Shown piece by piece: positions 24,382-37,015 of a DNA stretch of 64,000 nt (position 1 is its first letter; every line of letters begins with the position of its first letter). Both the position numbers and the translations under genes were made by a program. Source of the stretch: Apricaphanius iberus (lineage: Eukaryota; Chordata; Actinopteri; Cyprinodontiformes; Aphaniidae); contig JAPXFQ010000494.1 in assembly GCA_028564705.1 (NCBI GenBank), forward strand, positions 62,001 to 126,000, in the 5' to 3' direction. The notes under the pieces are model-generated. The model saw nothing but the letters and a program-made list of their open reading frames with translations, had not been told where the DNA came from and made no database searches.

Positions 24382-27300
24382 GATTAGTTTTTTATCAATT
24401 TACAAAATGCAAATTGAGGGGAAAAAATCTAATCAAACAAGCAATCAATTACTACCTTTTGCCTTATAACCAGCATCAATTCTTATATGCACACTCGCAC
24501 AAATTCATGCATTTTGTACGATTATAATCAGGTGTGTGGTCAAGCAGTTATACCAAACAAGTGCTTGTGATGATCATCAATTTGACACATCGGCTGAAAC
24601 ACAGTTATTAACTGACACAAAAACTGCTGTGTAGGAGGCTTAAAACTGAGTGAAGCACAGCCAAACTCCCCTACCAAGTTGAGGTTGTGGAAGAGAGTTT
24701 CATGTCTTGGCAAGATTGAGCACAGCAACAATACACAAGATAGTCATTCTGCATCATCATGGTCTCTCCCAGATAAACATTTCAAATCCTACTGGGGTTT
24801 CAAAATGTGCTATTCCAGCTCTTTTGAAGAAGCACAAAATCTAGATTGTAAAAATGTGTAATGTTATAATACTGTTTTAACTATATTTAGCCCAATTCTC
24901 TTTGACTCACCTCCTAAATGACTATCCAGCTTTACACTGTGCTCCGGGAAAGAGGAATGGGAAAAGCAAGATAGACTGAACTTGAACTGCCAAGGAAATG
25001 ACCAGAACACAGCCTGGAATTTGGCATCTCTGCCCCAAACAATCAGCAATAAACTTGTTTCCGACAAAACTGTTTTTGCAAAGTGGTCTATATGTGCGAC
25101 AATAAATTCCTTTTCCCTCTGACTAGTTCGCTATATCGATATATTTTTATACAATTCCAGGCACGCTCTCCTTCCCTGAACTTTGGACCTCTAAGTTTGG
25201 TCGCAGTGTAAAGGAACAAATATTACAGCAGTTGAAACTGATACATATTGAAAAACATCATGCACAAAAATATGGTGATAGATGATGCAATTCATACCTG
25301 AATTTAATTTCTAAACAAATGCAATAAGTCCACCTATATGAGTTTATGAGCATATCAAGTTCATTAAGTTAATGCTACATATGTGGTGGATAGAAAGTAA
25401 TTAAAATACTCTCCTGGTTAGATTGTTGACTCTGTTCAATGTATCTGTTGTAAGTGTGGCATTAACTGTATCTTGTCCTAATCTGACATCTTTGAGTTAT
25501 TTCCCTTAAATACAATATTCAGTTCATAATCCTAAACCCAAAAGAGGAATGACAGATTGGTATTTCTTTATGTTTCATAGATGAAAGAGTTTAAGGTCTT
25601 TTAGCTCCAATACATAATTATACTTTGTCATTAAAGAATCAGATAAAACCCTGTAAACATTTCTGTCAGAATTCCTGAAATGTTTTGACAGAAGAGTCAA
25701 AGTAACCACGGTTGAGATGAAAGTTAGACCTCAGATATACCAAAATCCTCCACCTGGGCAAGAGGAGCCTCCTCCAGTTGGACCATTCAGGGCAGGGCAC
25801 CTCCTATGAGACTTTGATGCTAATTACACCACACAGTAATTCATAGCTAGGTTGTAATGAAGTCCCAATTCTCATCAGCTCCAATTAGACCGAATGGATC
25901 TTTGTTAAGGGAAAAAAAAGGAGGGGGAAGGGAAAAGAAACAGTGAAAATAAAGGAAGATGAAGAGGAGAAAACGATTTAGGATGATTGTGGAGAGTATT
26001 GCATAGCCCCACTCAGATACTCAAACTGGGCCTCCATTAAAAATTGTAATTAGTGTTTTCTTTAAAAAAAAGTTTCATGGAAAATTTCCTCGGGAGGAGG
26101 ACTAAAAAGGTACCCATGTATACTGTATAAAGCACTTGTCACCAGAGCTAATTTTTGCATATACCTTCCCAAAACACAATTTGTGCCAAAACAAAAGTAT
26201 TTTAGTCATTAGTTCTGTGAGATTTCTACACCCTAGAGGCTAATGAAGGGACAATGTAATATGTCTACTGTTAGGGCGTCTTTGTCCCTTTGTGGGATAC
26301 CCCCCCCCCAACCCCCATACTGCTGTGTGGTTTCAGAGCTGAAAGAATGAAGAGTCATTTTAATTGGATTACTGAGCACCGAGGTGATTTCATTGCTGTT
26401 GACAGAAAAGACTTCAGTTACCCTGCTCTATGTTCAAGGACAAACAGATGGATTATGATCTCAGTGTGGACAAAAGCTATGCTAATACAGCCCAGAAAGG
26501 AAGTTGTGGTGAGTAAGTCTTAAATGAAGGGGAAGTAGATAAATCCCTCATTACTCTGTTTGCAGTTTGGTGTCCTATGTTTGGAGAGGGCTTTAGCCTT
26601 CAGGGGATTGTGGCAAAGAGGAGCAGACCCAGGTGGTGCTATCTCCTCAGGGAGTAACAAACTATATAGTAATACAATTTACTATTTTGGCTAGAGAAGC
26701 AATTCATATGATTATCCCAAAGTGACAAGGCCAGTCCAATCCTTTGGGAATATTAAGCATCTGCACACAATCTATGAAAATAAAAATAATCTATTTATAA
26801 TATTTTGGACAATACACTTGTAATAGACTTAGACTAGACTGCATTTATTAAATTAAATAATATCATGGCCTTAAAAAATCTTACACACAGATTAAATAAA
26901 ATAATATTTTTCATCATTGTTTTGTGTTTTTTAAGGGTACCATTTGTTTGTTCCATGATATAGTTCTGACTGAGGATTATGGGCATTTTTACAGCTGGAC
27001 ATAACTACAATTACCATGGAACTACAAAGCAATATGCTCAGTTTAAAAGAAAAATGCATCACCAGAAATTCAAACTTTTCTGCAAAACATTAGAAAAATT
27101 TCAATTCTGATGCCAATTTGTTCAGCGATTATAAACTCAAAAGTTCTTCCTTTGTCTCCAATATGGTAGCTTTCTCAAGTAAAAAAAGTTTAAATATCAA
27201 AACAGATTTTAACAGCTGGCTAAAACCTGTAACCAATGAGTAGTATGTACATGTAGCTTACTATACACGTGCATTTTCTTAAAATACAACCTTACTAAAA

Positions 27301-29097
27301 AGTTAATAAGTAATTACATTATATGTAATATATGTATACAGTTTTATTACACACAGTTAAAGTTTTAAAGTGTTTATTCCTGTTAATAATGGTAAGCTTT
27401 AATAATTATTAAAATTTAAAAAATTCTTAAAATATATAATTGTGTATTTGTTTGAACTGCATATCTGAAATTAATGATTTTTAAATTCATATTTAAATTT
27501 TGGAAATTTAAAATGCACATCTAAACCATAGAACACCACTGAACTTTGGTAGTGGAAGTGTGAAAGTGTTTAAGTTAACAAGTTATAGTTACTTCATTGG
27601 GTGTCAAGTATCCTAAATATAAGTGATAATGGTATCTCATTGATTTTTCAATTTTGGAATTTCAATGAAAGTAACTTACAAATGTCCTAAAAACTAAGCT
27701 AACTTGTATTTCTTTCTTTCTCTAAAAATCAGGTGAATGTTAATGTTACTGCTCTGATAAGGCTGTAGAAGAGCAAACCTGGTTGAAGAAATAATTTTAA
27801 AAAATGTATTTTATTGCTTTTCTCAATCCTTGAGAGTGAATACTTTCTAATAGAAAATAAGCATAAAATGTAATTTTCATTGTATAAACGTTACCCTGAT
27901 CAATGTTGAATAATATTTTTCTATGGTTTATAGTTTTGACATTGATTCATTCATACTGTAAAATGTAATAATGTTGTCATGTGCCAAACAGAAAGAGAAC
28001 CTAAATTAGATTGTGAAAACAATGTAAACTTCGACCAGTTAATCAAATACTTTCAAAGTCTGAACATTTAGATTTGCTTCAGGGGCCAATTTAGGCCTTG
28101 CTTTGTTTGGAGATATTGCCTACCATTATTCATATACTATAATTATATCGGTGTGGAAAAAAAACCATGACAGTAATATGTGGAGGACTGATGGCAATGT
28201 GTCCCAGTCATATCCGTCTCAGTGAGCATATTCCCACTTGGTCTAGTTAGGTGCAGGAAAATTGCCTTGATAAACTCTTTGCAGAAAACAGTAATAAGGT
28301 TGTGAAGATGAATAACTGCAGGGAAACTAAGGATTCTAACTGTAAACAAAGTCATATATTACCTTAATGTAACAATGTGGGAGAGCCACAAATGCACAGA
28401 GTAGGTTAAGGCTTATGTTATTAAAGGGTGGATGTCTTTCAGCCTTTGCAATGTGGAGAGCAGTGTTTTTTAACAGTAATTCGCCATATGGGTTTTTAAA
28501 CATTCAAAAAGAAAAATGCTACATTGATGTCATCTTCGTGGCAAATTTGTTTTCTAATTAATTTTTTTTAAATTTCCTATATGACCAAAATTTCATAATA
28601 CTCTACAATGTTATACTAACAAATCACTGACTAACGCCTGAGGTCAATACACTATGCATTACTTCTGCTAATTTATATAGGTAAGTAAATGTACAGTGAA
28701 AAAGGGTAATACTTCAGCAGAAAGTTGCATGGTCAATTTCCTGAATTCACATTTCAGAAGCTTTTACAGTCATTTTTATTGCATCTGGACAACAGGGATG
28801 CTACTCTAGTGAAGTGACCAAATTATTCAGAAGGTGTGATATAAAGAGAAATAACTGCAGACAAAAATAAAAATGAGAAAAACTAATGAACTATAATCTA
28901 TCCATATTGTCTTTTTCTTCACTTTGATTATATAACCAAAGAAGCTACAGTAGGATTTCTAACAAATTAACAGATCATGGAAGCAAAAGAGAAAAGGGTA
29001 AATTTTTCCACTTTTTTGCTTGCATCTAATTTCATAGCTAAAAAATAAAACATACAGTATGAATGAAATAGCACTTCATCAAAACTCATTTTGGTGA
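24382..29097. other. AT-rich non-coding stretch
   Basis: No exon is supported. 25725-25915 (TTTGATGCTAATTACACC and CAGCTCCAATTAGACC) has the composition of a conserved non-coding element. A C-run lies at 26301-26309. The rest is AT-rich without recognised repeats. Confidence 0.35.
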
Positions 29098-30083
29098 TTC
29101 ACAAAAGTATTTATACCCATATGAACACTTCTACTTTTTTGCATGGTAAAACAACAAGTCAGTGTATAATTGTGAATTGAAAAAGTATCTATATATAATT
29201 CTCAACATTTATTTCCGACCAATATTAAAAAAAAGTAATGTGTATTTAACTCTTTTACACTTAATCTCAGTATACAGACAGCTATTCTGTAAAGGCACCA
29301 GTGGCTGTTAGAGAGCATTAGTGAATAAACACAAAAAACACCACACAGATCAGGGATAGAGTATAAACTAAAAATGACGTTAGTTTATCAAACAATTCCC
29401 TATGAACTGACAGTTATGCAGATGGCAATAAAAAAAGGCAAACTAAATCTGGTGGAGCTGCAGAGATATCTACAGCTCAGGTGAGAGAATATGTTGTTAG
29501 GACAGCTAGTGGTTGTGGAAAAACTGACCTCCATTGAAAGAGCAGCAAGAGGAAAATCATTTCAAGTTAATTAGGTTACATAAAAATCTGGGTTCAGTTT
29601 TTCAGAAGCCATAGAGGACACAGCGAACAGTTGAAAGACGTTCTAATCTGACTAGACCAACATTCAACTATTGTGTCTACTCTTAAAATAACATGTGAGG
29701 TGAGAATAAAATACTGCACATCGCCCTTAAAACAACATCCCAGGTGGTCATAGAAGTATTATGTTGTAGGAATGGGTTTCCTCAGCAAGAAAAAAGAAGC
29801 TGGTCAGAGGCTACTTAAGATTTGTGACTGGGGCCATGGTTCAACTTCCAACAAGACAACATCCCAAAACACAGCCAGACCAACAGCAGACAAGGTTAAA
29901 TCAAAACATATTAATGTCTTATAATGGCTCAGTAAAAGTCCAGACCTAAATCAAATTGAAAATATGTGCCAAGAGTGAACATTTATTCTCATCTAATCTG
30001 ACTGAGTTTGAACTATTTAACAATCAGCAATGGGCAAACATTTCATGCTAGGATTGAAAAGGAAGTTTGTGGTTGTGGAATGA
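29098..30083 (+). mobile_element. Decayed Tc1-family transposon with transposase relics
   Basis: The left part reads TCACAAAAGTATTTATACCC, a known fish Tc1 terminal-region motif. The right part ends GAAGTTTGTGGTTGTGGAATG, which resembles the complement of the same terminal region. Between them, the transposase is recognisable only in pieces. A QDN-PKH-like block near 29849-29872 keeps the second catalytic aspartate (about 29855-29857). A SPDLNQIEN-like block near 29937-29963 keeps the third acidic residue (29958-29960). Multiple stops and frameshifts separate them. The 5' DNA-binding region is unreadable. The plus-strand open frame at 30008-30340 runs out of the relic and is not a gene. Confidence 0.75.
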
Positions 30084-31754
30084 ACCAGTTTAGGAATGTT
30101 AATATGTTTAAGGTACATTATTTATTAACTCCTGCATATAATAGACTTTTTAAAGAATTACAAAGCCTTTTTAACTTAATGTGCCAAGTAAAATGCCCTA
30201 AATTGCCAGTCATTTATTTAATTTTAAATGGCAACGTTCAGTTATTTTTTTTATGCAGCACCCCACTAAGATTAATAGATTATGTAAAATTTACATTAGC
30301 TAAATTGAAGCCACTTGAAAACCATGAGCAAAACACTTGAACATTAACATTGAAGCCTTTTTCAGCAATTAATTTTATAAAATAACAAAAAACAAGCAGC
30401 GAGAATGAAGGAGAATAGATGAATCCATCTGCTTTACATCTACATATAATTGTTGGTCATCTTCATTTTTCCAGTTTAAGGTCTAAAATGTTTCCTTAGA
30501 CTGTGATGATATGAGGTCACATTAAACTTAAAAAGGACCTGAGTGCTGAAAGGTTACAGAGGAATACTGCAGTTTCAGCCCAGAGCTTTACATAGATCAT
30601 ACCTTGCTCTCAGCCATCTGACCTTTAGATACTAGTGGAGGTTTAGGAACTGTGACAGAAACATCCTAAATTTGCTTTATAGAACTTTGCTTTGTCTTGG
30701 CAGGGGCGTACTGTTAAGGCTGTCGTCAAGGTGCATCCCTAATTTGAATGCTGAACAGGAAACATCTGCCCAGAGTCAGGAAGATTCATCTCTCTGTTTT
30801 ATTACATCCTGGCAGCATCCAATCTACACCCCATCCTCACTGGGTGGGAGGGAAGCTTGGAGGAAAAATAGAAAAAAAAAAAATATATATATATATTAAT
30901 GAGCTGTTACACTGAGAAATAACGATGCATGCACGCCCTGATAGCAGCTGTACTTCCTTAATGGCATGCACAATTATGTGAGCTCTCATTAATATCAAGG
31001 CTGGAACTGTCATCACTAAGAGCTTCAGTTCAATCATTGCAGTACTTCTTAAAGCCTACAGTAAAGAGACATATGCAAAATGTGCCTCCACTGACTTACT
31101 ATTAAGCCACATAAATGGGTGAAGGGGGACTAGAGCCAGCAGCAGTCCCAACTGTTATATGGAAAAAAATTAAAATGATTTCCATATACTTTAAAGTTCT
31201 GTGAGACATCATGGCACATATTTCATTGGCTCTAGGAATACTTTAATGGCCAAAAATAAGAAAACTGCTAGATGGGGGACGTTTGGGTCCATGGACTTTT
31301 AGGTTTCACTTTCATAACTTTGCCTGTGAAGCATTTTCGAGGATTAGAAAGATATAGCTTGGAACTGTTGTAAGTTACCTGAGTATGAATTTAAAATTAT
31401 CACAGCGTAAACTCCAAAGTGCGTATATCACAGTAGTAGGCATCTATTGTGGCATTTCTGATCTCTAACGAAAGTATAACTCATCCAAATATTTCTAAGC
31501 AAACTATAGAATTAAACTATAAAAATGTTTGTTTCTGGTATGTTACAATAATGCATAACAATGCATCAAAACTCTAAGCTGACACCTAAATCTTATCATA
31601 TAAAAACAGTACTACAAAACACTAAGAACAATGCAAGGCAGTATAGCCACCCTGAAATAACCATAGACAGCATTCCAGTTCATGAGCCCATTCCCTTGGG
31701 CAAGGTATTGTATATCCTAATAACAGTGGGAATTAAATATCCTCTTTTTTTTTA
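30084..31754. other. Non-coding stretch
   Basis: An AT dinucleotide run lies at 30882-30895. An isolated GTGCATCCCTAAT at 30731-30743 matches one end of the hAT copies A-C but has no partner. 30930-31095 is balanced and could be conserved non-coding DNA. No exon is supported. Confidence 0.4.
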
Positions 31755-32480
31755 AAGACACACTCCGTAACTCTGCAGATATTTGCCCTCTGTCGCCCCC
31801 TCTCAAGGCTTGCGGCGTCACATTTATGAAAACAAATCTATGAAGAAGTGTACTGATAGTTTTACAAGCTAGCCAGCCAAAACAACAAAACATCAAACTA
31901 ATGGTGCGTCAGTTGTTGAACCGTCAAACAGTTTTCCCGGCACTGTATCACATCATCAGGCCCAAATAACCCAGGACCAAGCATTTATTACTTATCAATT
32001 CAGTAGCAACACAGCTAGTTCAGCATCCATACATCCTGCTGTATCTCTAACACTGCATTTTAGAAGCTAATCCTAGTTTGACCTAAACCGAGTAACCGTT
32101 TGACAAAAAAGATCTTTCACAGCAGTGAAGGGAAGAAAATAGTCTCTGACCTGTGTCTTCTCCCATGTTGCTGCTCCACGATTACCCCTGATTCACAGTG
32201 GGCACAGAACGGATGCCGCCCGGTATAAATCAGAGGTTAACAAGCCTTCTCCAGCGGTAAAGCTCCAGCAGCTTTCAGCTCTTGCAGCTCAGTTTGTTTT
32301 TCCTTGCTTCTTCTGGTAGCGTCTTCTTTGGCTTCTTTGGTGGATCTTCCATGGTTCAAGTCTCAAAACCGTGGGTTTGTTTATATCATTAGGTAGCAAA
32401 TAGTATACTGCTGTAAAGCGAAACTCAGTCAGTACATGCCGGGAAGCGGTCCACAGGTGAAAAGTTCTGGGAGCTCTACC
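31755..32480. repeat. Unclassified repeat-like block
   Basis: The block has more GC and a sharp start after a T run, with TCGCCCCCTCTCAAGGCTTG near its left end and GCCGGGAAGCGGTCCAC near its right end. It has the texture of a non-autonomous transposon, but no inverted termini or duplication could be matched. It abuts the Rex1-like fragment. Confidence 0.3.
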
Positions 32481-32483
32481 AGT

Positions 32484-32960
32484 TTAGCCATGGGGGTCAC
32501 TGACAGCAGTATAGACTGTGGTAAGGGATGGGGCCCAAACCATGCCCTGTGGAGACACAGTATTGCTTTTTATTGTTTCTGACAGACAATTACCCAACTT
32601 GACAAACTGTATTCGCACTGTCAGATACTTTGTGATCTGTGCATTTGTATCTGCATCATCCCCAATATCATCAAGCTTATACTGCAGCATGAGGGGCAGA
32701 TTGTGTCAAATGTGCTTGAGAAGTCCATAAAAATAATTCTCACATATCCACCCTGTACATCTAGATGTTAGTGGATTTGTGGTACATATAGAGGACTGCA
32801 TTATTCACTCCTGATTCCTGTATGCAAGCTTCACATAGGTCTTCATAATGTGTGACGTGAGGGCCACCAGTCTGTAGTCGATGATCTCTGCTGGATGTCC
32901 AACCTTGGGTATCGGTCTTAGTGTCATGTTCAGCTGTTGTTACAAGATGACATGTGTTCT
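32484..32960 (-). pseudogene. Rex1-like (CR1/L2 group) LINE reverse transcriptase fragment
   Basis: Read on the minus strand, an upstream part (about 32910-32840) contains a GHPAEIIDYR-VALTSHIMK block, the RT region with the conserved R-VALT motif. A downstream part (about 32690-32484) contains VKLGNCLSET then SPQGMVWAP, RT motif with the conserved SPQG. The two parts are in different frames and the YADD core that should follow is absent, so this is an internally shortened, inactive copy. The neighbouring LINE-tail sequence at 35870-36127 could belong to the same broad group but is not contiguous. Confidence 0.7.
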
Positions 32961-34600
32961 TCCATATACACGTTTTTCTTTCATGTGACTATGTGAGCTA
33001 ATGTACTCTTTAGTTAAAATAACCAAGGTTCAGCGTCGTGAAGTCTGGGGTAGGTAGCCAGGGTCGAGCTGACCCCGGCAAAATCCTGCTAAGAATGCTT
33101 CTATCATACAGCTCATTTATCATAGTTGGGTTTTAAAGCAAGTGTGATGAGGGACCTGGTAAGCGAAAGCTAGGAGAAGAATTAAGAAGGGCTGAAGCTG
33201 TATGAGGTTGTCTGTACTTTGAGAGAGTTATGTAAGATAAGTAAACTGAGCAGCAGAGACTGTATGTCAGATTGAAGTTGTCCTGACTGATATATTTAAC
33301 TGCTGGAACTCTTCACGTCTTCTTCGATAGTGATTTGACAAAGCATAATAATGTAAACATAATGTTTTTAAACTGTCCGGTGGTGGGTATTATGATATAT
33401 GCACAGTTATCAGCAAAATCACAGAAAAATTCTGTTTATAATGATTTATAGTATCATATTAATTTCCCATTTTTCCTTACATTAACAGCATACATACATA
33501 AATTAATCAAAGCACATTTGTGTAAGACTAACTATATGAGATCCCTTAAATAAGCTGAGCTTTTAAAAGTAGAAGCATTGCATGTCACGGCTTTTCCACC
33601 TTCTCCAGCATTATGTGAAGATTTTGGACTTAGAAAAGCAACAATTTCTACAATTAATGTAGCCCAAGTGTCAAGAAATGTGGTTGGCTGACAGCATCAG
33701 CAGATATACTGAGCTTCCTCTTCATGAATTTACGCATAGACATATTCATTTCTGGCCAATTCTGCCAGGAAAGGGAGACATTCTTTTCCCTCACAATCAG
33801 TATGTTTTCATGCACATCTAAATTAGGCTTTTGGCAAAAATCCTGCTAAAACCTTAACCAGAATGGGAGCTTTTGCCCCAGTTTACATGTCAATCTGACT
33901 TATGAATTATTGAAGGAAGTGTTTTTGACTCTGCAATGCTATGTGGCGACCCTTTCACATTGGCATTATTCTTGTTTCCTAGAGTGTCAAACAGATAGTA
34001 AACAAATGCTGGCAGCCCTGTAAAAGACAGAGTAAAAGTAGAATATGCATTGTTGCGGATATTACCAAGAACGTAGCTATTTGGCTATTAATAGTCAAAG
34101 GACTGCTTATGGCATTCAATAAGAAAAATTATTTATGAAAAATTATTAATATTTTCAGGGCAACACCTGGGATTCCAGGATATATTTTAATAGCCAAATA
34201 TCTTTTTCAGTCTCATAGTCTGAAGGAATGAATTCTTTACCATCTATTGATCATGAAACCTTTCCATATGTGTGGGTTGACCAAGAACAACAACATTTTT
34301 AAATACGAGATTTATTTACAAAAGGAAGAAGAAGAAACATTTTAATCACCAAGCTAGAAAAATAACACACTACTGATTAACATAAATGAATAGTAAAATA
34401 AAAGAACACAAAAAGATGAATATGTTATAAGATGAGAAAGCATGGATTCTGATGTTACAGTTCTGGATGAATTTAAATGTTTTTTAGAACCCTGGCTTGA
34501 TCTGCAGATGCTGGATGGAAAGCTGAAGTCACAAAACATTTTTTGAATTAAGAAATGTTATGTTTAAAAATTATGTGGATAAGAGTAATCTTTTCAAAAT
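32961..34600. other. Non-coding, nothing recognised
   Basis: AT-rich; no supported gene or repeat family. Confidence 0.4.
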
Positions 34601-35696
34601 TACTTCTGTTTGGATTGATCACAACCGTAAACAACTAATTCCAGTACTTTGATATAAAAGGGGTCTCAAACACGGCTAATAAGATTAGATTATATTCTTA
34701 ATCTTCTCTGAACCAATGTTTATTTGAACACCTCTGATTGTCTATTTATTGAGCGCTGGAATGGGCCAACACGTGGCTAATTTTAGTTTAGCTCCCTGTA
34801 ACACACGTGGGCATTTGGAGCTGCTCAAAATACACTTATTAAACATTTAACAAAAAGGAGAAAACTCTTGTCAGATTGAGTAGCTCAAATTACAGGATTT
34901 AAAACGACTCTTTTTAAGTCTTTTAAAAACACTGATTAAAGATTTAGGCCGAGGCCTAGTTTACCCAAAGATAGCAGAATGATAAACTCATACAAGTTAA
35001 CAATAAAAGGGGAACACCTTTAAAATTAGTTATCCTAACTTATTTGCCTCTGCCAAAACAGACCTTATGAACGTTTAAAGTTCTCCAAGTTGTCTCTGTA
35101 TCGATGAAGGAAGGGGGTCAGCGACGTTAGCCTAGCTGCTAATAATGGCTTACAGTGGGCCTCCTGGCCGTTGGTGATGCAGTTAGCTCGTCCTCCTATT
35201 TGGCTAACCAGTGATCAGCTCAAAATTCTTTAACTGGAAACAGTACCTTTTTGCCAGCTTTGCAGCATGGCAATTCTTATCGGCTCTGGCACGAAGGGAT
35301 GCAGATTCCAGCTGGTTCAGGCTCTCAGCTGGTTCGAACTCCCACTGTGGGCCGCACTCAGCTCCGTCTCTTTCATCGCTCTGAAAACCAGGGAACCTTC
35401 CGTCGGGCTTTGAGGATCACACAACGTTCTGTTTATCAATGTGTAGGATTCACCTGGTGTGGTCTTTGGGTTTCTTGAAGCGATTTTCTCCAGAAACACA
35501 TGCCTTCCTCCACCTGTGAAGAAAGGTACTGGATGATTTTGTTCTGTTGCTTCTCCGGCCGGCAGCAGCATGCAGAAGAAAGAACAGCTGGTCAGCCCTA
35601 TTTATAGATTCTGCTCCTCCTCCTTCTGCTCTTGTTCTTCTCCCAGTTTGAGAAAAACATATTAATGCAGCCTGTGAGCATAACAGTTACCTTATG
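34601..35696. repeat. Unclassified repeat-like block
   Basis: Composition changes from AT-rich to balanced at about 35050. Plus frame 35251-35478 and minus frame 35317-35571 overlap and have no motif. The block runs into the promoter-like cluster at 35697. A retroelement LTR is one possibility, but no second LTR was found. Confidence 0.25.
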
Positions 35697-35733
35697 ACCA
35701 ATAAGGGGAACTCCGGGTGCATATATAAGATGG
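35697..35733 (+). promoter_or_regulatory. Promoter-like cluster: CCAAT, kappaB-like site, TATA
   Basis: CCAAT, then GGGGAACTCC (fits GGGRNNYYCC), then CATATATAAG lie within 37 bases in the usual order and spacing for a pol II core promoter. A pyrimidine-rich stretch with TCTCTGTTCTG units follows. No open frame starts downstream, so it may belong to a retroelement LTR or be coincidental. Confidence 0.35.
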
Positions 35734-35869
35734 CATTGCAGTGACGGAAAGTTCTCCACATCCTGCAACAAACTTCTGCATCAGTTCTGTTGTTCTTTCT
35801 GTGTCTCTCTCTGTTCTGCATCTCTGTTCTGTATCTCTGTTCTGTATTCTCCAAACTACAGACGGTCTC

Positions 35870-36127
35870 GGCAGATGACCACTTGTGCTGAGCCTGGTTC
35901 TGCCGGAGGTTTCTTCCTGTTAAAAGGGAGTTTTTCCTTTCCACTGTCGCTTCATGCTTGCTCAGTGTGAGGGATTGCTGAGAATTACAAGACGCAATCT
36001 TCTGTGGTTCTCTAATTTCTACATTAAATATTGTACTGTAATAACTCTTCTTGTAAAGTGCCTTGAGATGACATCTGTTGTGAAACGGCGCTATATAAAT
36101 GAACTGAATTGAATTGAATTGAAATAT
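35870..36127 (+). repeat. Teleost LINE 3'-UTR-type repeat with ATTGA tail
   Basis: It carries GGTTTCTTCCTGTTAAAAGG, GCTTGCTCAGTGTGAGGG, AGTGCCTTGAGATGACATC, GGCGCTATATAAATGAAC and a GAATT tandem tail, a block found in many fish genomes. A second, split copy lies at 44690-45486. Confidence 0.7.
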
Positions 36128-37015
36128 AAAAGCTTTATCAGGCTGCATTGTGTTATAATGTAAATTAGGGAATGTTCCTTACGCAGGGTTTACAGTGTGA
36201 CACTGAGCGCTGAGAAGCTCATCTAATGTAAACTTCTAAATTCACCTTAATAAGTAATATTACCTTGTTGGGTATGGCAAGATAATCTGGAGTCTGTTGT
36301 TGAATTATTAAAACCAGAATATAACACATGACAGAAAATAGCTGACAGGTTGAATGTTTTAGAAAATGATTAAAGAAAGGATGTAAAATATTTATGTTGT
36401 TCTATACTTAACTAAATAAGAACTGTTTCAAGTCTTTAAAATGTAAAATTACATTTTACAGTATACCAAATTTACATGTGTATGGGTTTTTTTTACCTGT
36501 TTCAGCACTACAAGGCCATTTTTACACATTTAGGCCGGACAGTATGATGATTTTTTTGATACATCTTAGACAAAAAGGGATTTATTTGTGATTATTAATA
36601 GCTTGGTGTCAGGTGTGACTTTGGTGGAATAAAAAGCTTCCGGTAACAAGTAAATGAATACACTAATGTGTAAGGGCATACCATAATTTAACCATCAAAA
36701 AGAAAAAAACTGCTGCAAAAGATTTAGTAACTTTTATATTGGAGGGTGGGTGTTTTGAGGGTATAGAACAGCAGCGGAACACTAACCCTGCAGGGTGACA
36801 TAACCTGGATCATCTAATCATTTGATCAAGCTAAAATAAGCCTCACAGTTAGCCTGCCATGGAGCAAGCCTATCCAAGAGCATAAGTTGTCATAGTGAAT
36901 GAGCGGGGCTTCAGGTTAGCTTTTTTCATGGAACCGAAGGGAAATTGAGCCAGGATTGTTGGAGTAAGCCTGGCTTTTGGAGTTAGCTCACTTCATGGAA
37001 CACCCTTCTGTTCAG
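36128..37015. mobile_element. Unnamed DNA-transposon-like repeat, copy 1
   Basis: Several segments recur in the same order at 51963-56405. They are AGAAAATAGCTGACAGG (36335), TAGACAAAAAGGGATTTATT with TTGGTGTCAGG (about 36568-36612), GGTGGGTGTTTTGAGGG (36747), TTAGCCTGCCATGGAGCAAG (36849) and TTAGCTCACTTCATGGAACA (36983). The right end read in reverse, GGGTGTTCCATGAAGTGAGC, resembles the termini I recall for ISL2EU/Harbinger elements of fish. The left end is blurred by the LINE tail. It has no coding capacity. Confidence 0.55.

Noticed and set aside
35317..36148. Antisense frames of 84 and 153 codons
   Set aside because: The second crosses a LINE tail and low-complexity TCTCTGTTCTG units; no motif in either.
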